Position numbers and translations under genes: made by a program. A stretch of 64,000 bases of DNA from Apis mellifera (Eukaryota > Arthropoda > Insecta > Hymenoptera > Apidae). The notes under the pieces are model-generated. The model saw only the letters and a program-made list of their open reading frames with translations, was not told where the DNA came from and made no database searches. Every line of letters starts with the position of its first letter. Position 1 is the stretch's first letter. Location: contig NC_037645.1 in the NCBI RefSeq assembly GCF_003254395.2, forward strand, positions 5,571,406 to 5,635,405, written 5' to 3'. Below, piece after piece: positions 12,051 to 25,030 of this stretch.

Positions 12051-12060
12051 GACACGTGTC
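12051..12060. promoter_or_regulatory. Palindromic E-box GACACGTGTC
   Basis: A 10-bp perfect palindrome centred on CACGTG, the core bound by bHLH dimers such as Myc/Max, USF or Clock/Cycle. It directly follows a GGA tract. Function is an inference from the motif only. Confidence 0.3.
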
Positions 12061-15000
12061 TATTAGCATCGAGTAATGAATCCCCGGGAAGTAATTAAAG
12101 TTTTCACGGGGAAAATTCCTGTTCCAGAACTCGAAGGAACGAATCCCTGGACGCGGACGCATTTTTCATTGCCCTCGCGTGTCTCTTTCTTTCGAAATTC
12201 CACCTTCTTCCCCTACTCTCCCCCAAATCCCTTCTTCCAACCGCGACACGAGGCCGAGCAGTGCGTAATATTAATTAGATGAATCGTTTCGAGTGTTGCG
12301 AGATCTAGGATCCTTAATCGATTACGAGAAAGAAAGATTTTCTTTGCAAGGAGATCGTAAGGAATCGTTCGTGAACATTAAGAGGAAGATGTTGGCGAAA
12401 GATGTTACGTCGATCGCATGTTTCTATTGAAAAGTTTGAAAATTAAAGGAAATCAAGTAGAAATGTGGTCCATTTATGATTTCGATTCACGTTTGAATTT
12501 TTAGCGATGAAAGTATAATCCCCTCGAAGGGATATTCGAGGCGTGTAAAACAGGTCACTTGAATAATTTGCTTGCTTTTAGCGATAGAAGAAAAGCATTA
12601 GACCAGATTGATTCGTTTCAATGGGCGTGTAATCTGATGTCGATAATCTTTTTTTTGTAAGGAAAAAAGAAAAAGTATGTGTACACAAAGAGGTTAAGAT
12701 CTTCTCTAAAGTTTAACTAAACAAAGAAAGGATTTAAATTAATAATTTATAATTCATTTAAATCGTCCATTGATTTAAAATACATACAAATTTTCAAGAA
12801 TATGTATTCAAATACAGAAAATTCCATTTTTTCCATTGAAACAATGTTTGTAGTAATTTTATTTTTTTACTCCTCCCTTCAATTATCCCAAACGTTCGTT
12901 ACAACGTTTTAGCAAGCATAGACGCTTCGATTAATTACATCCAAAAACGCTTCCCTTAGGCGCGTTGATAATACCTGTACGTATTGTGTACAACGTCCCT
13001 TGTGTTGCTCTTTCTTCAACTTACAAAGGATTAAAACGATCCAACGATTAAACGAGGGTGGATTAAATCGCGCGTCACGGTTCCCCCGCTATGACTCCTT
13101 TAAAGAAGTCCTCGCGCTTCATTTCCTCCGCATAACTTCTGGTTCCATAAAACTCGCTACACCTGCGAAATCTTCACGCTCGTTTATCGTTTATCAACGG
13201 TATCGGTGCAATTGATACGAAAATTGATCAATGTATGAAAAATATCCGATCATTCGATGCTTTCCAAAATCTATTCTCCCCGTTTGTTAAAAACCGGATA
13301 TTTTTGACACCTTCAAGAAAATATATTTAATAATACGTCGCGTTATCGGTTGACCGTGATCACTTTTCACAATTTTATCACCGTATCTCGCGATGATAAT
13401 AATATAAATAGCAAAATAAATTCAAATCACCCCACGAATGATATTCCACGACGAGGAGGGATAAATAAGGTAACACAAGTGCGTGAGCCTCAAAAAGAAA
13501 ATCTCGACGATCGGTGTTCTTCACGCACGCGACGATAATTCGCGAGTCTTCTCGCGGAAACAGCCTCTTTAAACTTTGTATAAAACGCGCAAAAGGAACT
13601 TTCGACGATTTCCAACGAAAGCGGTCCACTCGTCGTGCGAGGACTAATCAACGAGGATTCCCCGCAATTTGCCGGGATGGTGAACCCGTATCTTCCGCAT
13701 ACCACCGTCTCGAGGTGGAGGAAGCCTCGTCTCGAGTGGCTCACGCGGGGTGAAAAAGGGGTACAGTATGAAATTTTTCTCTCCGACACGATGGACACGA
13801 TGAGGGAGGAATCCACGGATAATTGAACGTTTAAAAAGCTGAGGCGAAGGGTGGTGCGCGTCTTCTCCGAGAGCGTGCGTCTTGCGAAGGAAGGGAGCGC
13901 AAGGGTGGAGCGCAAGGACGAGAGGAGCGAGGGTGATAAGTAGGATAGTGCAGGCCAATGGGATGGCCAGAGGACGACGTTTAATCTAGGAGAGAGCGCA
14001 AGAGATCCGGAGATATGTTTTGCTTTCGTATTATATCACGGTTATCTAGGGAGCCATCGATCCGGAAAATCAACGTGCACACCGGTCTCCACACCAGCTC
14101 TTGAATCGTTGATCAGTCGTGAGGTTAACCGAACTTGACGAGAGTCGATCTGTCTTCGTGCAGAACGGACGAGAGTCGCGACGGACGAGGTTCTATGTTG
14201 AAGCGAACGAGGAGAATAGAAGCATTTCTAGTAGTAGAGAGAACTGAAACTGATTCAGAGAGGGAGAGGAAAAATTCTTTCGGGTGATAAGGGTCAGCGA
14301 TGAGGATCGAAAACACCCGGAGAGTGATATTACGTTACCGAAATGGGAAAGGGGAATAGAAGGTGTAAATATCACGTTCCGATTTCGACGAGGAAGAAAC
14401 GAAGGAAGAACGAAGCGAGATGAGTCGATTTAATACTCGAGTTACATTTTCAAAAAACGTAAACCGGTTTTTTCGATCGTGTCAAGAAATTCGAAAAATA
14501 AAATCGTTTCCATCGATTTTCTATACCGCGATGAAATTCTCGATATCAAATTATTTTAAACGGATTTATTTTCGAGCATAAAATTAATAAAATGCTCTTC
14601 TTCCGAACTTGCTAATGGCGGGATATTTTTTTCCAATCTCGGCAAAAAAAATTCAACTCCACGGAGGATATTTCTCGATATCGACCGATTTCACAGGGCA
14701 TATCGAATATCCGTGAACGAGAGAGGAATATCCGAGCGAAACCGGAGACCCGCCGCGATCGTTCTTCCAGTTACACGGACGATCACAAAGCGCGTTGCCT
14801 TCGCTTGTTCGCCGGACAAGCAGTCGACGCGACGGAAGTGGCGCCAACTTTAATCCTGATTTACGGGTAAGGATTACACGAGGTCTCGTGCCCTCCTGTC
14901 AAAGGAAGAAAGGGGACGACGAGCAGCATCGCGAAACAGGTGAAGAGAGTTGAATAGGGGGAAAAAATGGGGATGAAAGGATATTTCGAGCGACACGAGA

Positions 15001-15165
15001 GAAATTCCAATTACCATTCTCGAACGCATTGAGAATCTTGAGAAAATGGGAAATGGTTTTATAAATTGTTTTACAGAGACTTTTTTTATCGCAGTTGCAA
15101 TCAAGTAGATTAAGTTGTTTTTCTCGAGTACGATTGTCAAATTGTTTATGATTGGATTTGATCTA
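12061..15165. other. Non-coding stretch
   Basis: 12061-13350 is mainly AT-rich. 13400-14400 is GC-richer and purine-rich, with open frames on both strands around 13490-13958 that contradict one another and show no domain. An insect initiator-like TCAGTC lies at 14113-14118 without a TATA box or downstream element at the right distance, so no promoter is called. Confidence 0.5.
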
Positions 15166-15184
15166 AGAGAGAGAGAGAGAGAGA
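15166..15184. repeat. (GA)n microsatellite
   Basis: Uninterrupted AG dinucleotide run of about 19 bases. Confidence 0.85.
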
Positions 15185-16775
15185 TAGCTGGCAAACAAGA
15201 GTCATGTCAGAGAGAGTTGGTAAAGAAGAAATTACTTTAGGGAAACGTGCATCAACAGAAAAATTATTTAATTCTTTCAACACTGATTACGATATACGTT
15301 TTTCAGGATAATTTTTATAAAGAAAACTTGGAAACAAATTAAAAAGAATTCTATCGATCTAAGAGTGGAATTTATATAAATATAAAAGTGTGAAGTAAAG
15401 TAAATTTTTTTTAGTAGAAGAAAAATGGGAGGAGAAGAAAATTAAAAATTTTTTTTAAACAGAATAAGTAGTTCTCGTTTTAGAAAAGAAGTTTGAATAT
15501 CTTTATCAACTTTTAATTGTTCGTTACTGAAACGCAATTTGTCTATTTTCTTTTACTTTTATCTTATTTACCCCCTGTCTGAAGACTTTTTTCTCTCCTT
15601 CAATTTCAAACAGTACACGACAATGAGCGAAATCGAGTATTCATCCACTTCGAATATATTAATTAATTTAATTATCTTCCAATATCAATCTGGACGTCAC
15701 ATTGGAATGGAAAATCAGTCGAGGATCTTCAACAAAAGCACGTAAGGGTTATCGAGTAATTTTTTTATTCAATATGGCGGACACTCAGGAGTTCATTATT
15801 CCAATGATACTCCAAGAGATTCTTCTTGCCCCCTTCCTAGACCTCCTTTAAGAATTTGATGAAGATTAAGGAACTTCTTTCAAAGGATTGGTCCTGACAC
15901 ACTGTGTGGACTGCTTCTTAGAATATTCTTCTTCAGGATGACCGGTTGACCGAACGAGAAAAACGATTCCACTCGATAAACATTCCAATTTGTTAAAAAT
16001 TTAATAATTGCCATTCTATTGCGATTAAACGCAACAATTAAACTCGATCAACTCGCGATAAAGCATGAAGGAATGTAGAATTTCAAAATCTGTTTTTCTC
16101 AATGATGAATCGAATCAACATTTATTGAATTAATATAAAATTACACGACAAATAATTATGATCAATCGATTAACCCTTTTACATTTTAATAATCCTTCTT
16201 TAATATTTAACGTAATAAGAAAACGTAATTAGATAATTGTTTGCAAAATTGTTTGAACCATCTTCCGATTTTTTAGAACAATTGATGGATCAGAAGAAAA
16301 TTAATCCAAATCTAATGCAAATCTATCGAATCGGTTAAAATAATTTAGAATTATTTGATATATAAATTAAAATTTATTTTGTATTTGAAATCTAGGTAAA
16401 TTAATGACTTTAACAAACAACCACGAAGCATTATTTGCAAGCATTATATACATAATGACAACACGATAATTATTTCCCGTTTGTAAAATAACCAAATTTA
16501 GAAAAACGTTGAAAAGATCCGAGCAAGGATTAGAAATCGTTTGAAAAACTTCTGATTAAAGTAATCGTGATACACGGATAGAACAATTCGCAACCGAGTT
16601 CCGGGATTATAGGGGAGTCGAAGGAAAACTATGCACGCATACGGTTACACAACGGCGTATCTCTCGAGATATTAATGGCGGAGACGAGTGACTCACTTTT
16701 GGGACTCGGATGAAACGGTTTTGGGATTGTTATGCACTTAAGGGAACAGAATTCGGGAATGCACACGAAACGTTG
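15185..16775. other. AT-rich non-coding stretch
   Basis: Strongly AT-rich from 15240 to about 16560, with one less AT-rich patch at about 15760-15960 that has no coding or RNA signature I recognise. No open frame exceeds 70 codons. Confidence 0.6.
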
Positions 16776-16787
16776 CCCCCCCCCCCC
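16776..16787. repeat. Poly-C run (C12)
   Basis: Twelve consecutive C residues followed by TCCCTC. Long C homopolymers are unusual in an AT-rich genome and are prone to length error in sequencing. Confidence 0.85.
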
Positions 16788-19407
16788 TCCCTCGAACTTT
16801 ACCGTAGTTTGCGATGGGTTTGTCTCATGGACCGACCGCCAATTCCTCCTCTAAAATTTCTAATATATCTATTTAATATTGTACACTGCGAATATCATAA
16901 AGCGAAATGATAATGAGTTCGAGCTTCGGAACTTTGTGTTGAACTTGAATTGGTTACTTGGTTGCAGAACGAGCTAATATCTCCCCTGTCTAAGGATCTT
17001 TATAGATAGAGAAAGTCGGGGCTTGGAAACTTGATGAACGATGAAATCTCGTAACTTTGACGGAGGATGGATGGAATGAAATTGTTGGCAATTGCTTATC
17101 GAGCAATTTACATTCGATGTCTTTCTTCTTTTTAAACATTATTATCGTTTTTAATTCATTATTGCGCGTTTCTGAAAATTTATCAAATTTCGAGATGATG
17201 GCGCTTTCGTATCGAATCGATTAAAAAACGGTTAGAAACGATATTGCAAGATTAGATTTTTCGCCACTCTCCATTTTATACATTTGTTTCCTCCTAATGG
17301 AATCGTAATCCATTGATTCAACACGGCGGATTTTTTATCGTCGTGATTTTTCAACGAGGATGGAATTTTCCTTCCTCTTCCTCCTTTTTGCTCTTCTCTT
17401 CTTCTTCTCCTTCTTTTTTCTAATAATTTTCGAAGCGATTACTCGAAATCGAAGTTTTTATGACAGTTAAATCGAGCTTTCATGTTCATTCTATTGGTCG
17501 TTAATAAATTACAATTCCACCAGGCAGAATTCGCGCAAACTGAGTTAAAGAGGCGAACTTTCTAGACACGTGGGTGGCTTTTTCACGTGGGTTTCGGGCA
17601 AAGGAAGAGATTTCAAGTGAAATTTACGGGTTCGTGCGTCCCGAAGTGCAGAGTTAAGAACGAGAATGCCAGACGAAAGCTCAATGACCTTCCAAGGCAC
17701 CCGAATACGTGAAACTCGCCAACAGAAAAGTTATCCGCTCTCTTTCTTCTTTCCACGGTGAAATTTTCAAACATCTTTTAGCATAAAAAAAGACATATGC
17801 GTTGCATGAAAATTTTAAATTATCGTGGTACAATTTTATAAAAATCATAAAAAAAGATATTAGAAAGAAATATAACGTTAAAAATTACTCTTAATAAATG
17901 ATAAAAAGTTTTGTAGATCAAACGCAATTTTTAATAAACGTAAAATATTAAAATGTTAAAATTTTAAAATTTCGCATAGAAATAAAGTATTTTATAATTA
18001 ATTGCTTTCATATACGTATATTAATATTACAGTTATTAACAACTGTATATTCGATTAAAATTGATATAAAAAAGGTTTAATAAATCTCCCCGCGTAAATT
18101 TCATAATATCGTGAAAAACTTTTCGTCCGAAACAACTTTTTATCACGGAATAATCCTTGAGATTCGCGTTTTCCACGAATGATAATAAATTTTGTAATTT
18201 CCAATTTTAAACGGAGCAATGATTCAGCCTCGTCATCGATGGATACCTTCAAACGTGCAACAAGGGAGGAGGAGGATATCCTCGATCCGTTCATCGATTC
18301 CCAAAGCAAGTAAAACATTATTCGGTAAGCGCTGGAAGCGCACAGTCGAGCAAAACGCTACAAATTGTCTACGGCAAGTCCCTTTGTGACTTTCGAAAGC
18401 TTTTCGCATTCTTCTATTTGCTCTCGTATGATATCGATATCTCTTTGAAATATTTCATCACTTCAGATATTTAAAGAGCAAGTATCCCGAAAGTATCGCG
18501 AACCACCATTCTTCAGTTTCAGCCAGCTCCTTTCTCTCCTTTCACGTTTCGAACATTTCGGAGGAGTATCGAATATTACAATGAAAATTTACTTTTGTAC
18601 GAATTATACACGCGCAACTCCTCAATAATTTTTCGTTCGATAATTTATTTAAAATTCGATAATGATTCAAAGAACGATACATTTTGTTTAAAAATTCAAA
18701 AAGAATCTTTGTCTATTAATTTTCCATCGACAAACAAAAAGTTTTGTGTGCTGTTCAAGCCCGGGTAAAGTATACGAAAATGAAAACTCGCCTTTGATAA
18801 TATCTGGTGACGAAGAATCGATGGCAACGATTTATCCCATTCACCGTCGCACAAGATAAAGGCTTCAAGCTTATTTTATCAAGAGAATGAAAAGCTCCAA
18901 GCACTCGTGCTCCTCTGTATTACACGAGCCTCTCTCAATTATATACGTCGAGAGAGAAATATTTCAGGGGGAAAAAGCCGTGTCTAATAAAAATCACACT
19001 TGAGGAAGCGATATCGTTGGACACTCGAGGAAATGCATAGACCTTTCTTTTTGAACATTTTCAATGGGAGGTGTTTGAGAGTTGGAAAAGCGAGAGAGAG
19101 AGAAAGGGGGGGGGAGGGAAGCCACTTTAACGGAGTGGTGGTGAGGCTTCGTTGAAAAATACAGGGGAAGCCGGTTGAAAACTCGAGTGGACCGATTCAA
19201 TGCATTTCGATGATAAACCGTTACAGCAGAATTCGCGCGGCGAATATATTGCATTTGTCGAGCGTGCCGGCCGATGTCCAAACGGATTAAGGTATTTTTC
19301 AGCCTGATCCAATAAATTCGATCGCATACGGAAAGAGAGAGAGAAAGAGAGAGTATGAATCCTCTCTGCCTTCGAAATTATAGTGCAGCGAAGCTGATCA
19401 GTCGGCA
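16788..19407. other. Non-coding stretch
   Basis: Mostly AT-rich (17100-17520, 17760-18180, 18560-18720) with shorter mixed patches. It contains a paired E-box at 17567-17592 (listed separately) and GA-rich sequence at 19089-19115 and 19331-19355. No gene is recognised. Confidence 0.55.
17567..17592 (+). promoter_or_regulatory. Pair of identical E-box 9-mers CACGTGGGT
   Basis: CACGTGGGT occurs at 17567-17575 and again at 17584-17592, same orientation, 17 bp start to start. Sharing three flanking bases as well as the core makes the pair less likely to be chance than two bare E-boxes. Paired CACGTG sites are used by bHLH factors; which factor, if any, is unknown. Confidence 0.35.
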
Positions 19408-19436
19408 GATTGATTGATTGATTGATTGATCGATCG
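19408..19436. repeat. (ATTG)n microsatellite
   Basis: About five ATTG tetranucleotides running into CGATCG. Confidence 0.85.
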
Positions 19437-19592
19437 TTGTTGTAACGGGAGCGTAGGCCCTCACAAAGGGTCGCAACTTGAGGACGCGTTTTAGACTGTG
19501 ACGAAAATTGAGCAACTGTTTGTGATGGGTTGCAAACGTTCCAATTAACGCGGTTAATCACTCGATCACTCGTGAGACTGATTGCAGTCAGA

Positions 19593-20050
19593 TTACGACG
19601 TGATGATGATATTATAATATACGTTTACGAAATAGTGAATGTTCCAGTTTGTTTGAATAAAAGGGAAACTGACATCTTTTTATCAATTGTTTCTGTATAT
19701 GATCCTTGTTTCCTCCCCATTAATTGTAACTTTTAATCGTAGATATTCAGAGATGGATTTGAAAATGTTTGAAACAGTTTAATAAAAATCTAGAAATAAA
19801 CCTTCTTCGATCATTTCGTGTTCTAACTTTTTTTTACGACGTGATGATGATATTATAATATACGTTTACGAAATGGTGAATGTTTCAGTTTGTTTAAATA
19901 AAAGGGAAACTGTTCAATTGTTTCTGTATATGATCCTTGCTGCCCATTAATTGTAACTTTTAATAAATAGATATTCAGAGAGGGATTTGAAAATGTTTGG
20001 AACAGTTTAATAAAAATCTAGAAAAACCTTTTTCGATCATGTTCTAACTT
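19593..20050. repeat. Two-copy tandem duplication, ~241/217 bp
   Basis: Copy 1 starts TTACGACGTGATGATGA at 19593 and copy 2 repeats it at 19834. Both continue through ATATACGTTTACGAAAT, GTTTCTGTATATGATCC, AATTGTAACTTTTAAT and CAGTTTAATAAAAATCTAGAAA to TTCTAACTTTTT. Copy 2 is shorter through several deletions (for example around the CATCTTTTTATCA stretch of copy 1). The sequence is AT-rich and non-coding. Confidence 0.93.
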
Positions 20051-20082
20051 TTTCTTTTTCCCTTCGATTATCTCGCATATTT

Positions 20083-20155
20083 AAAAAAAAAAAAAAACTC
20101 GAAAAATAAACTTGTATCTAAAAAAAAAGAAAAAAACTCGAAAAATAAACTTGTG
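20083..20155. repeat. Short duplication with A-runs
   Basis: An A-run plus ACTCGAAAAATAAACTTGT occurs twice in tandem (A-runs starting about 20083 and 20120). It lies 30 bp beyond the larger duplication, so the area has duplicated more than once. Confidence 0.85.
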
Positions 20156-23100
20156 ACGAGAGAAAAGAAATATCATTTCCAAACTAATTGCTCATCCGGG
20201 TGTGAGTTTTCCCTAATTAACCTGCGTCGCCTATTGGATATCGCGGAACGAAACTGAAAAATTCATCGATCGGGGGAGGAGAAAGGTGAAATACATCTCG
20301 TCGACGGATTCGCGATAAATTTCGATTGGACGAAGAGGGCGTCGAAAGAGGGTTAGGGAACACGCATTTCAGGGCTGGAAATTACCCACGCGTAGGGGAG
20401 GGGGGAAATCGGCTGTAATCCTTGGGACAATCGGCAAGCAAATTACCGTAATATTTTCGCCCGAGTTAATCCACAGTCGCTCCCCTTTCCTCCACCACCG
20501 TTCTCCACCACCTGTCGATCGTTTCCCTGTCGATCCACCGTTCAATAGGTCCGCCAGGACTCGCGAGAACCTCGACGTATTTAATTTGCCGCGGGGGAGG
20601 GCTTTTAATCAGACGATTCTCCAGACCGTCCACTCGATCCCCAGAAACCGACTGACGCCAACTTGAAAACCGACCTTTTTAAAGATTCAACGCCCTCTCG
20701 CCCTCCCTTCGACGGAGTGCAGTGTTCAAGTGAATTCGCTCGCGACGCGCGTTGTAATTAATTAACCGAGATCGTTATATTTTTAATTTTTGAATTTTAA
20801 AAGAATCTCTTTTACTCACGTTTCATTTAAAAAAAGATATATATTTCATCCTCCACGACAATTATAAAAAAAAAAGAAGAAGAAGATAAATTCGATTATC
20901 CTAATTTGTTCTTCTTGATCATCGATCGATCGTCTTCGAAAGGGAAGTTAAATTAAATTTCGAATTCTATGGATATTGCTCTTTTTGATCAAAGTGCTAC
21001 TTCACTTGACAAAAGAATTCGCGATCGAATTCCTGGGATAAGAGGATATTAAATCGAATGGAAAATATTTATACAACGGCGAAGATTAAAGGGAAGAAAA
21101 TGGAGGGGTGGAATGGGTTAGAACGGAACGAAACGCAGGCCGTGTAAATTTCTGTTTAAAGTTGTCCGAAAGATGTCCGCTCTAATAATCAAGGGAGTGG
21201 CATCGCGTATTCTTCTCGTTCGCCTCCACCTCGCGCGTTGCACACACGCGTGTCACGTTGCGCGCGACAGGGGGAGGGGAGGGGACGTTTCAGAAAAACG
21301 TGTCGTAAGTGGGAAACGTGGGCGAGTTACGCATCCGAGCTTGTTCGCGGCGGGGAAACGAAGCGGCGGGCTAACGAGTTCAGAACGATGAACGTTCTGG
21401 CGAGAATTTCTACGGGGATAAAAGCCGTCCCCCTTTCTTCGTCCTTTTTATCCCTGCGATAGAGGGGGTGCTGATTAAATTTCACGAGATTGTTAAAAAA
21501 ATTTATGGAAAAAAAAAAAAAAAAGAAGGGAGGAGAATCGAAATTTAACCGAAATAATTTGCTGGGTTTATTCTTCGAATTATGATTTAATTTAATTTTG
21601 AACAGTCGACACGAAAATGTTGTTGGATCTCTCTCTCTCTCTCTCCACGATGCTCAAAATAAATAAATAAATTTCCAAAAGTAACTGGAAATGATAAAGT
21701 AAAAGTTTCAACGAAGTCTATTGATAATACTTGATCCCAGATAATACTTGAGATGATCTATCCTCTGTTTGTAAAATTTTCGTCGAAAGATAAATGATAT
21801 AAATAATGTTACGAGATATGATCATGCTATTTCGTTTTATCCGGTATAGAATTAAATTTGTTTAATAATTTTTAAAAATAAACTCACATCTATGTCTTTG
21901 CTTTATCATTCTTTCGCATTTATTTCAGAATGCTTTCAGCAAAAAGTCTCGTATTTTTTAAATAAATATATTCATGAGGCAAAGCTTTAGAAAATCTAGA
22001 TTTCAAACATTTATCAAGTCACTGATAATTTATATAAATGGAGATAACTTCACAAATACGATAATAAGCCTCTACCGATTTATCTGTAGAATCAATTTTC
22101 TAAATAAAATCCCATTTACCTAATTCCATAAAGAATATAAAAAAAAAAAGAAAGAAAAGAATGAATAATACAACAATATTTAAATGAATAACGCAACGAG
22201 ATCTCCTCGATCTGTCCTCATCGAAATCTGAATAAAAATCGTTTTTCCAGACTTGAAGAACGAATCGAAGGCAAAACTTGCGTTGGCTTAACGAGCATAA
22301 TCTGATCGCATTTTACATCGCTTTCGAGATTGTTTGGGGATGAAGAAAGTGGGGGAATGGAAGAGCGGCGCATTAACAAGCGCAACACGAACTTTCAACC
22401 GGTCGAATTAAAGCGGTGATTAAATTGAAAGAGAAAAAGCCAGGGTGAAACAAGGAGGCGGCCCTTCCCTCCCTCTTTTTCCGCCCGCACTACAGTAGTT
22501 CATTTAAATTAGCGTCTCTTTAACCCGCCGTAATTCCGCAATGTTTTCCACGCGCCGCGGAGAAAAGTTTGCCGAGATATTACGAGGCGCATAGATCACA
22601 CTTAACATTAATTAGCGCAGTTTCTGTTCACGGCAAACGTGGGACGAAATTTTCACCGCCAAGGATCCGGCCCTCGATTCCACCGAATCGAAAAATTTCC
22701 TCCTCATTGTCGTGTAATCGTTGCAAATAAAACTCTCAAACCGATAATTATAATCTTAATTTCTTTTTTGAATTTTTATATTACAAAAATTATTAGAAAA
22801 TATCTATCTTCCTTAAATTTTTGAAGAAGAAAAAATTTTATTGCACGGAATGTAGAAAAAAAGTAAGACAAAGAAAAAAGTAATCATAAATTCTTGACAA
22901 TTCAATTCTTGTCACAATTCTTAATAAAACGTTCGATTATGATCCACGAGTGAATCTTTTATCGGGACAGATCGAAGCAATAAAATTGGAGGGGAGAATA
23001 GATTCTTTCCCCTCTGTGGATTAATTTCGATCGGCGCGCACTTTAAATCAAGGGGCGCAGGGGGGCAGACAGGATCGGCGCGGCACACGCGGCAGATGTT

Positions 23101-24719
23101 TCAGTTAAATCAACTGGCTTCGAATAGCAAGCCGCAGAAACTATCTGTTCCGGTGTCAAAACAGCTGTGCTTAATTAAACGCACACAATGAGCGTGTTGC
23201 GGCGCGGTTGGTCGCCGACTGTCGTCTCAAACAACCGGCTTAATTGCGAATCATTACCGCCTTCCACTTACTAAACGCCCCTTATATAATGAAATTCTAA
23301 AAATTCATCGAGTTACGCGCACGCGAATACGTAACTTAGAATTCTTTATTATACAGAAGAAACTTTGTAGAGAATTTTATAAAAAGCGTGATTCGAAAGA
23401 AAAAGTAATTAATACGTAATTTAGATTTGATTTTTGAGAAATGATAGATAAATGATGAGAAAGTGGCTATGTAAATTATCTTCTCTATCTTTTATATCTT
23501 ATCGTCGAAGAGAATTCGACAAATATTTCTCCTAATTCAAGAATAGAATCGAACAAAAACGAAGCATTACTCGTTCGATCGTAATTGAACAGATCGATTA
23601 TTACAGAGGCCAATTGTTTCGTCGTTCAACTCAATTTCACGGTAAACTCGATACCCGAATCACGTATCTCATTATCCCTTCGGCATCTCTGTTCGAATAT
23701 TAGTTTATTCGAAGAATGCATGTTGTGACAAACCGATCGATCATTGGATCATCCTGTGCCAACGTTCTCCCCTTTCGATCACAAACGATTCCAAAATTAA
23801 CGCACCTTGGAAGAGGAGAGGATGATCCGTTGAGGGTAAGAAGCACGAAGAGGAGGAGACACCACATCTTAGTGTCCCAAGAGCGCTGTAAATCACGCTG
23901 TAGCCACTCGATCTACAGGCAGGATGGCAATTACCGTCGTGGGACTGGAAAAAAATCGAGGCACGCGCTTTAAATCTTTATCAACCTTGGTTCGCTGATC
24001 ATCCCTGTTGTTCGACGAATCGGCAAGTTGGAAAAGAAATTAACAAACTTCCTTTTTTTCGTTTTCTTCGCGCCCTTCTCTTTCGATTACATCCACTTTG
24101 CATTTGAGATTTTACAGATCGATCCATAGAATTGAATATCGGAAAAGATATTTCGACAAATCGAATCGTTTCTTCTTTTTCTTCCTCTTTTTTCACCTCG
24201 TACGATTCAAATTTTTCTGATTATCTTTCAGGTTATCATCGAAGATGTATATTTCAATAGGAATTTTTTTACATTATTAACCTTTCCTTTCTTCGTCCTT
24301 TCATTTCTTTTAATAAAGTGTTCCAAATAATGTCATTCAAAGAACGATGAAACCATTTACATCGTTCTTCCATTTTCTTTCTATTTTTTAATATATCATA
24401 TAAAATACTTATTGTTATTTATAAAGAAAGAATGAAACGATTCACTCGTAAATATTCGTTCGAGCATTTAAGAAATTGATCCGTGTAAAATATTTCACTT
24501 CATTCCTCATTTCCAATTCCTCGTCCATTCGAAACTTCGTAGACTTCGTTAATATATATCGATTCTTCCTCGTGGGCGTGCCCTCGTGATAACCTTATAC
24601 CTTCAATTTCCCTGTAAATATTAAAAAAAATATATATAATAATAATAACAGAAATAAAAAAATAGAAAAGATGGATTTGATACAGCAATTAAACCGTTCC
24701 CTCCATATAACATTCTATA
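20156..24719. other. Non-coding stretch with two candidate regulatory blocks
   Basis: 20200-20760 and 21110-21470 are GC-richer; 21480-22200, 22720-22980 and 24180-24690 are AT-rich. GC-balanced, repeat-free blocks at 22490-22660 (with ATTAATTAGCGC) and 23030-23290 (with CAGATG and CAGCTG E-boxes and TTAATTAAAC) look like regulatory modules. A poly-A run is at 21509-21524 and (CT)n at 21628-21645. No coding exon is recognised. Confidence 0.5.
21628..21645. repeat. (CT)n microsatellite
   Basis: Dinucleotide run of about 18 bases. Confidence 0.85.
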
Positions 24720-25030
24720 ACACGGGGGATTAACGTTTCATCCGTTGTAATACGGTTTAACGATCGGAACAGTGCCGGCGGCGGGCTACTTAAATCAGCC
24801 CGCTAATGGATACCTATTTACCGAGGCATTTATAATTGGAATTAATTAAATCACGGCCGATTTGGTCGGGCATAATTGGCACGGCTCGTCGTCGTCGTCT
24901 CGTAGCGCGATCCGATAAATTCGATACACCTAAAATTGTTCCGCCACCAACTTCCAATCCCAACCCCCTTTCAGTCCACCGCGGTCCACCCCCGCGGCTC
25001 GTGAACAATCACGCTAATTAGCGAGCGGGG
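24720..25030. promoter_or_regulatory. Candidate cis-regulatory block with palindromic homeodomain site
   Basis: A GC-balanced, repeat-poor block. It contains GGAATTAATTAAATC, TAATTGGC and, at 25012-25023, the 12-bp perfect palindrome CGCTAATTAGCG with a TAATTA homeodomain core. A Sox-like AACAAT lies just upstream (25004-25009). The density and arrangement resemble developmental enhancers of insects; without a cross-species alignment this stays an inference. Confidence 0.3.

Noticed and set aside
14113..14118. Insect initiator TCAGTC as a core promoter
   Set aside because: A six-base match is frequent by chance, and neither a TATA box near -30 nor a downstream element at +28 to +32 is present.
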